From: AP-15 sp963845735
GTDB lineage: Bacteria; Pseudomonadota; Alphaproteobacteria; ATCC43930; CGMCC-115725
Direction of reading: 5' to 3'
Length of the DNA stretch: 64,000 nt
NCBI GenBank assembly: GCA_963845735.1
Contig: CAWJTR010000038.1
Location: forward strand, 185,222 to 249,221
A program made the position numbers and the translations under genes. Numbering within the stretch: position 1 is the first letter of the stretch; every line of letters begins with the position of its first letter. Positions 8,985-18,021 of the stretch are shown here, piece after piece. The notes under the pieces are model-generated. The model saw only the letters and a program-made list of their open reading frames with translations, ran no database searches and was not told the origin of the DNA.

Positions 8985-9689
8985 GTGACGACGACCGCCG
9001 ATGATCTCCCCAACGACATCGCCGCGCTGCAGGCGGCGCTGATCGCCGAGCGCGCCAGGGCGGCGAAGGTTGAAGCCGAATTGGCGGTGGCCAAGGCCCA
9101 GGCTTCCGATGATCAGGCCTTGATCGCCCATCAGCGATTGCAGATCGCAAAGCTGACACGCCAGCTCTACGGCCAGCACTCGGAACGCACGGTGCGGCTT
9201 CTCGATCAGATCGAGCTGGCCTTCGAGGAGCTCGAGAGTTCGGCGACCGAGGACGAGGTCGCCGCCGAGCAGGCCGTCGCCAAGGCCACCAACGTGATGG
9301 CCTTCATCCGCAAGCGCCCGGCGCGCCAGCCCTTCCCCGAGCATCTGCCGCGCGAGCGGGTGGTCGAACCGGGGCCGAGGGTTTGCCAGTGCTGCGGCAG
9401 CCCGCGGCTGCGCAAGTTGGGCGAGGACATCACCGAGACGCTGGAGGTGATCCCGCGGCAGTGGAAGGTCAGATACGCAGCCCCGAACCAAACAGTTAGC
9501 GGCAACTTAGAGCCATGCATCGCCGTACCAGCCGTGATCGATGTTTGTTGGCTGCAGTCGAGGCATTCATACGTATTCGCCGGAGTATTAAGCGAAACGG
9601 CTCTGCGACTGCCGCAGCGGATGCAAACAAATCCATTCGGCCAGCGCAGCTTGGCTAGGTGGGCCGCGCAACGTGTCTCGTCCGCATAA
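8985..9689 (+). pseudogene. tnpC: IS66 TnpC transposase, truncated after about 160 residues
   Basis: The N-terminal coiled-coil region (ALQAALIAERARAAKVEAEL, IAKLTRQLYGQHSERTVRLL) and the zinc-finger segment (CQCCGSPRLRKLGEDITETL, IPRQWKV) are normal for an IS66 transposase of about 500 residues. After WKV, at about 9468, the frame runs into antisense IS1595 sequence and stops at 9689. The whole DDE catalytic domain is absent, so the element cannot move itself. Confidence 0.9.
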
Positions 9690-9742
9690 CTCTCTTGGAA
9701 TTGCGCGAGCGGCTTCGCCACGGCGGTCGAGGATCCTTTCAC

Positions 9743-10246
9743 GACCGCCTCATGTGGGGCCGCCAGAGATCGAATACCACGTCACCTGAACCAAAGGGAT
9801 CACTCTTGGGAGCGGCGACGGGATTTATGCAACTTTTCCCATGCCCGCGGGCGATCTGAGCCGAACACTCGTCCGCATTCACAACGTGACCTTGGAGCTA
9901 GGACATGGAAAAGGTAGCTGAGACGGACGACCGTTCTGCGGGGTTTATTAAATCTGCAGATTTCGGTCGAAGCGGCCGCAGAATGGCGACGGCAAATCCT
10001 GGCCGGGCGAAACCGACCTGCGAAGGACGGCGGCCATGACGCATCAACATGAGATGCTCCATGAGGGGTGGCCGGATCGCTGCAGGATAGCCGCGGTTCA
10101 CAAAGGCGACCCGTCCTTCATTCCCGGCGGTCTGGTACGAGCGGTGCTCAAGCGACAACAACGTGCCAAGCCACCGTCCTGCGTCATCCCTACCGGGCGG
10201 CAAGTCCGTCGTCGCACTCAACTCTAACGTACACTGGAGGCTAGTT
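9743..10246. other. Intergenic, no gene seen
   Basis: About 500 bases that should include the upstream IS1595 end and the promoter of the following small gene. No coding frame on either strand shows convincing composition or a ribosome site. Confidence 0.45.
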
Positions 10247-10750
10247 ATGTCGCGCAATAAAGTACGTCGACCGACGAACAAGTTCACGGAGCGCCGAGGG
10301 ACCGACAACAGGTTCGCAGAAAGCGTTCCTGGCGGAACTCGTAGTTCGAGGTCTCAGACTTCCGTCATGATCGGTGGGATAGCCAGTGACCCCGAGGCTT
10401 TCGCCTCTGCTGCAGAACTCGACAAGAACTGGTTCCGAACTCACCTACACCGGTCTCACAGAATCCGGCGCGCAGTCGCAGGCGAAGTGCCAGCAGGAAA
10501 ACCGCAAACATATGTCGTCGTTCGCCAGCTAAAACCAGGGGTCCGGTGCCGCCTATATTTCGATACGCCGATAGCATTGCCAGAGGATGAGGCACCCGAG
10601 CACATAGCCCACGCAATATTCGATCTCGTCCAAAAGTACTACGGGGTGCGATCGATCCCTGGTCACGAATTATCCCAGCATATCCAAGCCTACGCGGCTG
10701 GCGCTGGTACCGGCCATTCCTTCGGCAGCGAGCCTCATGGCGGGCATTGA
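10247..10750 (+). CDS. Unrecognised island protein upstream of the primase
   Basis: A 167-residue protein starting at an ATG preceded by GGAGG 7 bases upstream. It is basic at the N-terminus (MSRNKVRRPTNKFTERRG) and then mixed, with SDPEAFASAAELDKNWFRTH and a C-terminal helix IAHAIFDLVQKYYGVRSIPG. I recognise no family. Its position two genes before a P4-type helicase suggests a replication or regulatory role, but that is inference from context only. Confidence 0.6.
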   Translation: MSRNKVRRPTNKFTERRGTDNRFAESVPGGTRSSRSQTSVMIGGIASDPEAFASAAELDKNWFRTHLHRSHRIRRAVAGEVPAGKPQTYVVVRQLKPGVRCRLYFDTPIALPEDEAPEHIAHAIFDLVQKYYGVRSIPGHELSQHIQAYAAGAGTGHSFGSEPHGGH

Positions 10751-10966
10751 GTTGGAGGACCCAATGAAAAGCAGCGATCTGAACAATCGGGTGCCGGGCG
10801 GGACCCTGGTCGGCACGGCTGGTCAACCGCCACCTAACTAAACGCCACTCTCAACCGCCCAACACCAGACTAGAGCTGACCCGTCTCGATGAACTCCAAG
10901 TCCGGGTTCCAGGTCAGCGCCCCAGCCTCGTCAACCCGCTTTTAGCGGTAACCAAAGGAGTTTGCC

Positions 10967-11837
10967 ATGGCCACAGCCGCTCAGATCGCCGAACAGCTTG
11001 GGCTTACGGAATGCGGCAAAGGGTTTACTGGATTCTGTCCGTCCTGCGGATATGAGACCGGGTTTTCTGTCGTAGATAAGGGCGAGCGAACCCTGTTCCA
11101 TTGCCACGCCGGCGGATGCACCCAGCAAGAGATCATCAAGGTGCTTCGCGAAGACGGATTATGGGGAAGCCCGTCTTCCCAAGCCGCTGAATTTCCGCCC
11201 GATCGTCCGATCGCGGGTCCTCCGCCAATTCAGGAGTTCCAGCAGTGCGGAGGCCGCTCTGGCGATGTGGCAGCGTTCGCAGCCAGCAGAGGGGACCGTC
11301 GTGGAAACGTATCTCCGTGCACGCGGGTATCGTGGACCCGTTCCAATTTCCCTTCGCTACGTGACCGGAAAGCATCCGTCCGATCAGCAATGGCATCCAA
11401 TAATGCTTGCGGTGGCCGTGCGCGCCGACGATCCCCCGAAAATCGTAGGGGTTCACCGCACCTTTCTGCTCGAAGACGGGTCAGGGAAAGCATTGCTAGA
11501 ACCAGTCAAGATGTCGCTAGGGGATTTACGCGAGGCCGGGGTTCCGCTCGCACCGCTGGGCCCGAAGGTCGCGGTTTCGGAGGGCATCGAGACCGGACTA
11601 TCGTTCCAGCAAGCAACTGGGATCCCGACTTACGCCGCGCTTTCGGCCGGAGGCATGAAGGCACTTCTCCTGCCCACCGTAGTGTGCGAGGTGGTCATTG
11701 CAGCCGACCCGGACGAGGTCGGGATGAAGGCAGCAGAGGCCGCAGCACGGCGTTGGCGCGCAGAGGGACTCGTTGTGCGCATTCTCAAGCCCCCCGGAAA
11801 GCTGGACTTCAACGACTTGGCAAGGAGGGCGCCATGA
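10967..11837 (+). pseudogene. Zinc-finger/Toprim DNA primase-like protein, frameshifted
   Basis: The N-terminal frame has a CHC2-type zinc-ribbon pattern: CGKGFTGFCPSCGYETGFSV and LFHCHAGGCTQQEIIKVL. Between about 11222 and 11262 the frame shifts by one and continues with AEAALAMWQRSQPAEGTVVETYL and a Toprim domain (VAVSEGIETGLSFQQATG, VVIAADPDEVGMKAAEAAARRW, ending KLDFNDLARRAP). These halves are normally one protein in phage and plasmid primases of this type. Its stop TGA overlaps the ATG of the helicase gene (ATGA at 11834-11837). The break may be a sequencing error. Confidence 0.8.
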
Positions 11838-13390
11838 GCGACGAAGATATTCGCACCCTCGTCGAAAACGCAGAAGAGTGGTCGCCGGATAATGATGCCG
11901 CTGAAAACACGGGTGATACTGGTGCCGTAACGCCGAACAACACTCCGCCGGCGCTTCAACTCGGCAGCGATGTGGAGATGGCCAACTGTGTAGCACAGTA
12001 TTTTCGTCAACAACTTGGCGAGGTCATCTTCTCAGAAGGCCAATTCTGGTATTACGCCGGGTCGCACTGGCGCCCAATCGACGAGCATGAGCTGCGTCTA
12101 TCTGTACACCGATTTGATGGCGCGACCGTCCTTGGAACCACGACGCGCGTGAAGCTCGGTCGGAATCGGGTCGACAGCGCTCTTAACGAGATGAAGGCGG
12201 TTCTAGCACGCCCGAAATTCTTTGCTGAAGCGCCACCAGGAATAAACTGTGCATCAGGTTTCATCGCGTTCGCGCCAGACGGAACACCCACCGTACAGCC
12301 ACATTCGCCCGAGCATCGCTGTCGGCATATTCTGACAGGGCGCTTTCTGGTGGAGGCGAACACTCTCGATCCGGAGGAAATTTTTCAATTCAGCCAGGCC
12401 TTCGGAGATCGGTTGGCTCAGCTACTAGAGGGAGTCTTTCGTGGCGATCCCGACGCTGAAGAGAAGCGTCGGCTACTGGCCGAGATTGCCGGTGCCGCGG
12501 CACTGGGTTATGGCACGAAATTGGGTCAGCCGAGGGCCGTGATCCTCGAGGGGAAGACTGCAGAAAATGGCAAGAGCCAGGTGCTGGACCTGTTTCGCGG
12601 TCTGCTGCCGCCCGATGCGGTTTCCTCGATCCCGGCAGCAAAGATGGGCGACGAACGCTTTGTCGTCGGGCTCGTCGGAAAACACCTCAACGCCTCGGAC
12701 GAACTCTCAGGCGCAGACGCGATCGCCGGCGACGTCTTCAAAGGAGTTGTCACCGGCGAGCCCGTGACTGGCCGGGACGTGTACCGCCCTTCTGTCACCT
12801 TCCGACCAGTTGCCCAAAACGTATTCGCGACGAACACGCTCCCCAGCTTCAAGGGGGGCATGGATCGGGGCGTGCAACGGCGCCTGCTCGTCATCCCCTT
12901 TAATCGCACAATACCAAGGGGCGAGCGCGTCGAGAACATCGGATCGCGCATCGCCGAGACTGAAGCCGATATGCTCCTGACTTGGGCTGTGGCCGGCGCT
13001 TCGCAGCTCATCCGTCAGCGCGGGTTTACCACACCTCCTTCGAGCAAAATGGCCTTGCGCGACTGGCTTCTTAGCGCCGACCCCGTGCTTGCCTGGATCC
13101 AGGCATGCGTCGAGGAGATCGACGCGAAGTCGCCGGAGGCCAAGGGGGCAATGATCAAGAGCAAGGATGCTCATGCCGACTTTGTCCGCTGGGCGAAGGG
13201 TGAAGGGTTCCGCGAAAACACACTCCCGGCCGTCAACGGCTTCGTCCAACGGCTACGCGCCAACCGTCCCTCGATCGATGTCAAGCACACGAATAGCGGC
13301 AATTTCCTCACCGGCTTCCGCGTTGTCTCGCCAGAAAGTACAGCCGACCAAACCGACTTCTTTCCGTCAGACCCAGTGAAGCCTCGATGA
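11834..13390 (+). CDS. P4-family primase/helicase (D5-type SF3 helicase)
   Basis: A 518-residue protein. The N-terminal half holds the D5_N-type region (GQFWYYAGSHWRPIDEHELR, then INCASGFIAFAPDGTPTVQPHSPEHR). The SF3 helicase core has Walker A GKTAENGKSQVLDLF at about residues 240-254, the Walker B-like LNASDELSG and the motif C-like AQNVFATNTLPSF. A C-terminal winged-helix region follows (KDAHADFVRWAKGEG). It would unwind the element's origin for autonomous or satellite-type replication. The start is fixed by the ATGA overlap with the Toprim gene; the longer upstream extension of the same frame is the out-of-frame reading of that gene. Confidence 0.9.
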   Translation: MSDEDIRTLVENAEEWSPDNDAAENTGDTGAVTPNNTPPALQLGSDVEMANCVAQYFRQQLGEVIFSEGQFWYYAGSHWRPIDEHELRLSVHRFDGATVLGTTTRVKLGRNRVDSALNEMKAVLARPKFFAEAPPGINCASGFIAFAPDGTPTVQPHSPEHRCRHILTGRFLVEANTLDPEEIFQFSQAFGDRLAQLLEGVFRGDPDAEEKRRLLAEIAGAAALGYGTKLGQPRAVILEGKTAENGKSQVLDLFRGLLPPDAVSSIPAAKMGDERFVVGLVGKHLNASDELSGADAIAGDVFKGVVTGEPVTGRDVYRPSVTFRPVAQNVFATNTLPSFKGGMDRGVQRRLLVIPFNRTIPRGERVENIGSRIAETEADMLLTWAVAGASQLIRQRGFTTPPSSKMALRDWLLSADPVLAWIQACVEEIDAKSPEAKGAMIKSKDAHADFVRWAKGEGFRENTLPAVNGFVQRLRANRPSIDVKHTNSGNFLTGFRVVSPESTADQTDFFPSDPVKPR

Positions 13391-13439
13391 AGGGGAAGTG
13401 AGCGCTGATCGCTCCCTAAGTGGTTGATTCAGACCACGC

Positions 13440-13650
13440 GTGAAGGTGTGAAGGCAGAAGGCTCGACATTTCTATATACACTTTGGATAACCAGCTTATT
13501 CATGTCATTCTCGGCTTCGCCTCCAATTCCTGATAGGCAATTCCGCTATATGAATTAGTTTGGATAGAGTCCTTCACACCTTCACACTTGGCCAATTTCA
13601 GGGGGTTAGAGGCGATGAAGGCTTCACTTGAGCTTCACCGACGTTCACCG
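13440..13650. repeat. GTGAA/TTCAC repeat cluster, candidate replication origin
   Basis: Just downstream of the helicase lie at least seven copies of GTGAA or its complement TTCAC. They include GTGAAGGTGTGAAGG at 13440-13454, its inverted match CCTTCACACCTTCA at 13571-13584, and GCTTCACTTG, GCTTCACCG and GTTCACCGG up to 13650. P4 alpha protein is known to bind GGTGAA-type iterons at its origin, so these may be the cognate sites. The intervening DNA at 13465-13560 is AT-rich. Confidence 0.5.
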
Positions 13651-13660
13651 GACCGGGTAT

Positions 13661-14741
13661 CTCGAGATGAAGACAGGCGCTCTGCGGCACGGACCGCTCT
13701 GCGACCATCCGGGTGGTGATCTCGCAGCCCAAGGCGATGATGGTCGGCGAGGTTCGCGTATACTATTGCACCCGGCGACAGACCATCACCGGGGAGGCTG
13801 CCGGAGGGTCGGCGACGCCGTGATAGCGCGATCAGTGGCCCTGCCAAAAAACCCGCTGCCAGCCCTAGCTCGAGCCGATTTTCGAAATCCTCAGTCACCC
13901 AAGACAACAAATTGCAATGGTTCGACAGTTGGGTCAAAAAGTGAATAAAATCCATGCCCTGCCGGTTTGTCTCCCGTTCGATGCAGCTCACGAGAGCCGC
14001 AGAAACCGGTAGAAAATGGCTGATGGTGGAGGTACCTCGATAATCTCCAAAGGCTTGGAATCGCCAGCTTTTATGAGTGTACGCTAGTGAGCGGAACGAG
14101 CCCCCTTTTTCGGATACCCCTCAATCTACGTTAACCTATTGATAAAGATGATAAATAAGGCGCTTACTGAATGATGCTGAGGGGTGAGCGACGGATACGG
14201 TGTCGCCCTCACCGATGATGGTCACTCTCCTCCGGCAATCGCAGCTCAGTGCTGTCGGCAACGAGAAGCCGCGGGCGCCCTCATTCGATGAGCGTCGGCG
14301 ATAGACACAAAAAGGGCCCTGATGTCGCCCAGGCTATCGCCTTAAAAACGCGCCCGTGCTAGTGGCCGCATGATGGTCTGGTCAGGTCTGCGCCGCTTCA
14401 AGAGAGGTGTCGGTCCTGCGCGGAGCCGCCGACCTGGTTCACCGGATCTTGCCATTTGCAAGTCGGTCATTCCAGCGCGTCGGATGTCCGGTCGCTGGCG
14501 CTAGGTCGAGCATTAGAGCGGCGGCCTCGAGGGGTCGAGCACCGCGGGGCAGCGCGGGCGGGTGTTCGCCGGTGTCGCGACGCTGAGGTACGGGCGCCCG
14601 TGCAGCTGACACTCCAACAGCTGCTCTCGATCGAATTTCCCTCAGTGATTCAGCGGCTTTAGCCGATCATGGCCCGTTTCGATCCGTTCAGGGTAACAAG
14701 CGGGTAACAAACCGTCGAACGCGCGGCTATTTTCTCCGCGC
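13661..14741. other. Non-coding or decayed stretch of 1.1 kb
   Basis: I see no gene here. Short open frames on both strands lack ribosome sites and recognisable motifs. Composition varies, with an AT-rich patch at about 14130-14165. It may be decayed island DNA. Confidence 0.4.
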
Positions 14742-14789
14742 ATGGAGAAGATCGTCAGCCGACGAACGTGGCCTCGAAGAGCGCGTGCG

Positions 14790-14999
14790 ATGGGCAAGGT
14801 GCGCGGGCGGCCGAAATTCGGCGATGGCGACCGGGAGAAACTGCACGCAGCGCTCGATGGTGGCAAAAGCTGGCATGCGGTGAGCATCGAGACACGGATT
14901 CCCTACAGCACTGTGAAAAAGCACGCCCGTGCGCTCGGCTACGAGCCGCGGCGCCGAGTTGCAACGTCGATCGCGACAGCAAAAAGCCCGCATGGTTGA
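14790..14999 (+). CDS. Small helix-turn-helix protein, probable resolvase C-terminal remnant
   Basis: About 69 residues from the ATG at 14790 (an in-frame ATG at 14742 is also possible). The segment GRPKFGDGDREKLHAALDGG, WHAVSIETRIPYSTVKKHARAL resembles the C-terminal Hin-type DNA-binding domain of serine recombinases. No catalytic domain lies upstream. A diverged copy of the same DNA is found just after the resolvase pseudogene at 17.5 kb. It is probably a detached domain, and expression is uncertain. Confidence 0.4.
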   Translation: MGKVRGRPKFGDGDREKLHAALDGGKSWHAVSIETRIPYSTVKKHARALGYEPRRRVATSIATAKSPHG

Positions 15000-15190
15000 G
15001 GGCTGACCCCTCCGCCTTTTCGTCTCCGCGATTCACTTTTTTGAAACCGAGGGTGCCGCTGAGGGCAAGATCGATTTCCAAGTTTGGACCCTGGGTCCCA
15101 TCCGCGCGTCCAGTTTGTTTGAGGCCCCCGCCATTTGTCGGCCTCGCTGGGTCCCTTGGTGCCTTCTACTCTCGTCTCGGGCCGTCCGAC
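14865..15190. repeat. Diverged repeat, copy A
   Basis: This stretch aligns with gaps to 17574-17950 in the same orientation. Shared stretches include GCTGGCATG..GTGAGC, GCTCGGCTACGAGCC, CATGGTTGAGG.CTGACCCC, CCTCCGCCTTT and TTCTCGTCTCGGG. It begins in the resolvase-like HTH segment and extends into non-coding DNA. Confidence 0.6.
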
Positions 15191-15290
15191 GCCGCTGTAC
15201 TGGCCGTGTCAGGGGCACATCAGATCCGGCTCGAGGGCGGCGATTGCTCGACGGATTCGTTCTGCTGGTGCTCGCAGCTCGACGACTTGC

Positions 15291-15623
15291 CTACCGGGCG
15301 GGCTTATAGGTCCTGGCGACGACGTCCGCCTTCTTCATGGCTCCCACGCCTTCCGTCCCCGACATCAGGACGGTCGTCTTGCTGGCCTTGGCGGCGCCGC
15401 CCGCAGCAACAGCCAGCGCGATTGCCGACATACTTTCGTTGTTAGGCACATCGCAGATGAAGACGACATCGTACTCGCCGAAGCAATACCAACCCCCAAC
15501 GAGTTTACCGCCGACGGCCTCGCAGGCTTGACGGCCCACGGTTTCAATGCGGTTCTGCGGATTCTTGAGCTGGGCGGCCCAAGACTCCGGGGTGTAAGCT
15601 ACCTGATACATGTATAGCGGCAT
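15291..15623 (-). CDS. GYD-domain protein
   Basis: A 110-residue protein of the GYD family (function unknown, small cytoplasmic alpha/beta proteins). It has MPLYMYQVAYTPESWAAQLKN, then EAVGGKLVGGWYCFGEYDVVFICDVPN and a C-terminal TVLMSGTEGVGAMKKADVV. The start at 15623 follows GAGGGAGATATAAC, so the upstream in-frame extension is not used. It is complete and sits alone among decayed DNA. Confidence 0.85.
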   Translation of the reverse strand: MPLYMYQVAYTPESWAAQLKNPQNRIETVGRQACEAVGGKLVGGWYCFGEYDVVFICDVPNNESMSAIALAVAAGGAAKASKTTVLMSGTEGVGAMKKADVVARTYKPAR

Positions 15624-15924
15624 GTTATATCTCCCTCGTTTTCGTTTTGTCGTCGTTTTCATGCATTCCGTTAGCCGACATTGCCCCCGACGGGGTCACG
15701 TGGGCATCTACGGAAGTCGCACACTGCGCCGTTTTTTGTGGGCGAACAACTTAATTTTGCGGAGAGGTTGACAAAAAGGTCTCTATACCGAGAGATACGC
15801 AGCTTACTATTTGAAGTATCTATTATAATATTTTTCTTGATGTGTAGGATTTGTACCGTGGCCTACCCGCCAATACCAAACACGCGGCACGTAAATCGGG
15901 CGATTTGAAATTGAGCGTGCCGAC

Positions 15925-16375
15925 TCACGTATGCATGCGCGATATATCGAGAAGGACACTCGCCTCCAGCTCCTTCTCGTCGAGGCGGTGCTTCACCAGA
16001 TCGCCGATACTCACGATGCCCTTTCAGATCGCCGTCCTCGATAACCGGAAGGTGACGGATCCGAGCTGTCGTCATTGTTGCAAGGACGGCATCCACGCGA
16101 TCGGAGGAGCGACAACTTAGGATGGGCGTCGACATCAGTTGTTGGACATTAAAACCGAGTACTGCAGCACCGTCTCGGGCCACCGCGTTGATGAAGTCTC
16201 GCTCCGAGAACATGCCGACCGGTTTCATCCACTGATCCTCGACTACCAAGGCGCCGATGCGATGCTCAGCCAGCTTGCGAACCGCTAATTCGATGCTATC
16301 CGCGGGGTGTATCCTTACTACGTTATGGCCCTTAGTGCTTAGGACGTCGGAAATGAGCACGGCTGCCTCCTGCAT
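15925..16375 (-). pseudogene. CBS-domain-pair protein with a single-base frameshift
   Basis: It has tandem CBS domains: VVRIHPADSIELAVRKLAEHRIGALVV, then PVGMFSERDFINAVARDG and ILSCRSSDRVDAVLATMTTARIRHLPVIEDGDLKG. At 16019-16021 one G too many in GGG shifts the frame; corrected, it continues IVSIGDLVKHRLDEKELEAS and stops at 15925, giving a normal 140-150 residue protein. As written the frame ends at 15863 with an unrelated tail. A GTG at 16360 preceded by AGGAGG is the likelier start than the ATG at 16375. Such proteins bind adenine nucleotides. Confidence 0.8.
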
Positions 16376-16790
16376 TCGCCCCGGAAGCTGTCTTGGACTG
16401 CCGCCGTTCGCGAGCGGTCTCCTCGGCGTTTAGATAGGACCCGACAATGCATCAGCCAAGGGATGCAGGCGTCAGCCAAGTCTTGCCAGTTTGCGACGGA
16501 TCCGAAACACCCACGCCCGGGAAGGAGCGCAGCATCCGCCAAGGTCGACTACACCTGGCGCTTATAGCCGCTCATCGCCGTGCCAGACCCGGGGGACGCG
16601 ATCGATCAGGCTCGCTCCCGGTTCAGACGACGGCGCCGACGTCTCTATTCGAAGCCGGCGGCGGGCTCACCGAGCGCCGCCTTAATAGGAGCCAAAGGGA
16701 ATGAAGCGAAATCCGCATGAAAGCACCTCGGCGCCGTCGAGCCGGCTGTCGGGACGGCATGCTCCGAAAAGCTGTACCGCGCCGTAAGCG
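16376..16790. other. Intergenic, no gene seen
   Basis: About 400 bases between the CBS gene and the rearranged resolvase. No supported coding frame or RNA gene. Confidence 0.4.
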
Positions 16791-17472
16791 GCATACTCGG
16801 CGAGCAGCTCCCACCGGCCGCCATTGAGGTAGTCCTCGATGGCCTTGCGCTGCGCCTCGGACTGATGGCGCGTGGCAAATTCGTCGGCTACCTGCGGGTG
16901 TCGACCGAGAAGCAAAGCCAGTCCGGTCTCGGGATCGGAGATTGAATTAGGCAAGCGGTCCGATCGCCCCGAGCTGGCAAACGCGCTGGCCCATGCGAAG
17001 GCGACGGGCGCCACCTTGGTCATCGCCAAACTCGACAGGCTCTCGCGCAACGTCGCTTTCATCTCGAATCTGATGGAAAGCGGAGGCGAATTTGTCGCGG
17101 CCGATATGCCAATGGCAAACCGGGTGACGGTTCACGTCCTAGCGGACGTCGCCGAGCATGAGCGCGAGATGATCTCCCAACGAACCACTGCCGCCTTGGC
17201 CGCCGCCAAAGCCCGCGGGGTCAAGCTTGGCAACCCGAATGGCGCGCGCTCTCCGCGGCCTCGGGAATGCCCATGCCATCGCGGTCGTAAAAGCCCGGGC
17301 GGATGCGCGTACGAGCCGCGTCCTGCCGGTAATCGATGCCATCCGCAGAGCAGGGACGACAAGCCTTCATGGGATAGCAGTGGAACTCAACCGTCGCGGC
17401 ATCCTCACGGCTCGCGGCGGCCAATGGTATGCAACAACGGTCAAGAATCTCCTCGATCGTGTGGCGTGCTAA
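16791..17472 (+). pseudogene. Serine recombinase (resolvase/invertase), rearranged and frameshifted
   Basis: An ATG at 16865 opens a normal N-terminus (GKFVGYLRVSTEKQSQSGLGI, with the catalytic Ser in VST) that stops after 26 codons. The next segment of the family, EAQRKAIEDYLNGGRWELLAEY, is missing from its place and instead lies inverted just upstream at 16791-16862. The + strand resumes with IELGKRSDRPELANALAHAK, LVIAKLDRLSRN and AEHEREMISQRT. A 2-base loss in a GC repeat near 17245 shifts the frame before ARALRGLGNAHA and the C-terminal part that ends near 17472. It is inactive. Confidence 0.8.
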
Positions 17473-17573
17473 CTAACCCGCTGCCGGATGGCAACGTGCA
17501 TTGCGATCTCAGATGCATCTCGGTCGCCCATGATTCGGCAATGGCAGAGTGGCGAAAAGTTCTCGAAACCGGC

Positions 17574-17950
17574 CAGCGCTGGCATGGTGTGAGCGTCGAA
17601 CGAGGATTTCCCATAGCACGGCGAAGAAACATCCCGGGCGCTCGGCTACGAGCCACGGCGACGGGTTGCGACGTCGGATCGGGGCGGCAAAAATCCGCAT
17701 GGTTGAGGACTGACCCCCTCCGCCTTTACTGCTCCGGCGATCGCCATTCGAAAACGAGGGGTCCCCCTGATTGCGACAGGTATCGCGTTATCCGAACCTG
17801 AGAGGGTCCCATCCGACACTGAGAGAGGCCCACCCAACCGCCGGCCGTCACAATCTGTCGACGCTCCCTCCGCGTATCGGATGCACCGACGCCGGGCTTC
17901 GTTGGCCTTGGGGGCCCACCCACCTTTGTTCTCGTCTCGGGTCCTCCGGC
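17574..17950. repeat. Diverged repeat, copy B
   Basis: Second copy of the segment at 14865-15190, same orientation, lying about 100 bases after the resolvase pseudogene. It is more degraded than copy A: the HTH reading frame is broken. No gene is seen in the rest of 17473-18021. Confidence 0.6.
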
Positions 17951-18021
17951 AGCGCCAGCCCAAATGCATTTCCGACCGTGATTGGCGCCCGCTCCAGGTC
18001 AAGTCACCGTCGCTTCGTCGA

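Larger units (their letters stand above)
8046..9470 (+). mobile_element. IS66-family element, 3'-truncated, nested in IS1595
   Basis: It carries tnpA, tnpB and the first third of tnpC in standard IS66 order. The left end begins GTAACC, close to the GTAAGC ends typical of IS66. The right part, from mid tnpC to the terminal repeat, is missing, and the IS1595 coding sequence resumes directly at about 9471. No 8-bp target duplication is recognisable, as expected if a deletion removed the right end with a few bases of target. Confidence 0.85.
7368..9742 (-). pseudogene. IS1595-family transposase split in two by an IS66 remnant
   Basis: Two minus-strand pieces make one ISXO2-like transposase. The N-terminal zinc ribbon lies at about 9742-9470 (FVCIRCGSRRAVS, YECLDCSQQTSIT, ending VWFGAAYL). 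The C-terminal DDE part lies at about 8045-7368 (YPEGMSVRQFQKLLGLRYKAAWMLMAKLK, VEVNTTEI, RTDGHKSYLGL, WASMKQYFRK). The two ends abut in the family alignment, with only a residue or two missing between AAYL and SYPEG. The intervening 1.4 kb is an IS66 fragment in the opposite orientation. Confidence 0.85.

Noticed and set aside
10967..13390. A single 807-residue primase-helicase gene
   Set aside because: The central 200 residues are Arg/Ser-rich frame noise. The Toprim domain lies in another frame and ends at an ATGA overlap with the true helicase start at 11834.
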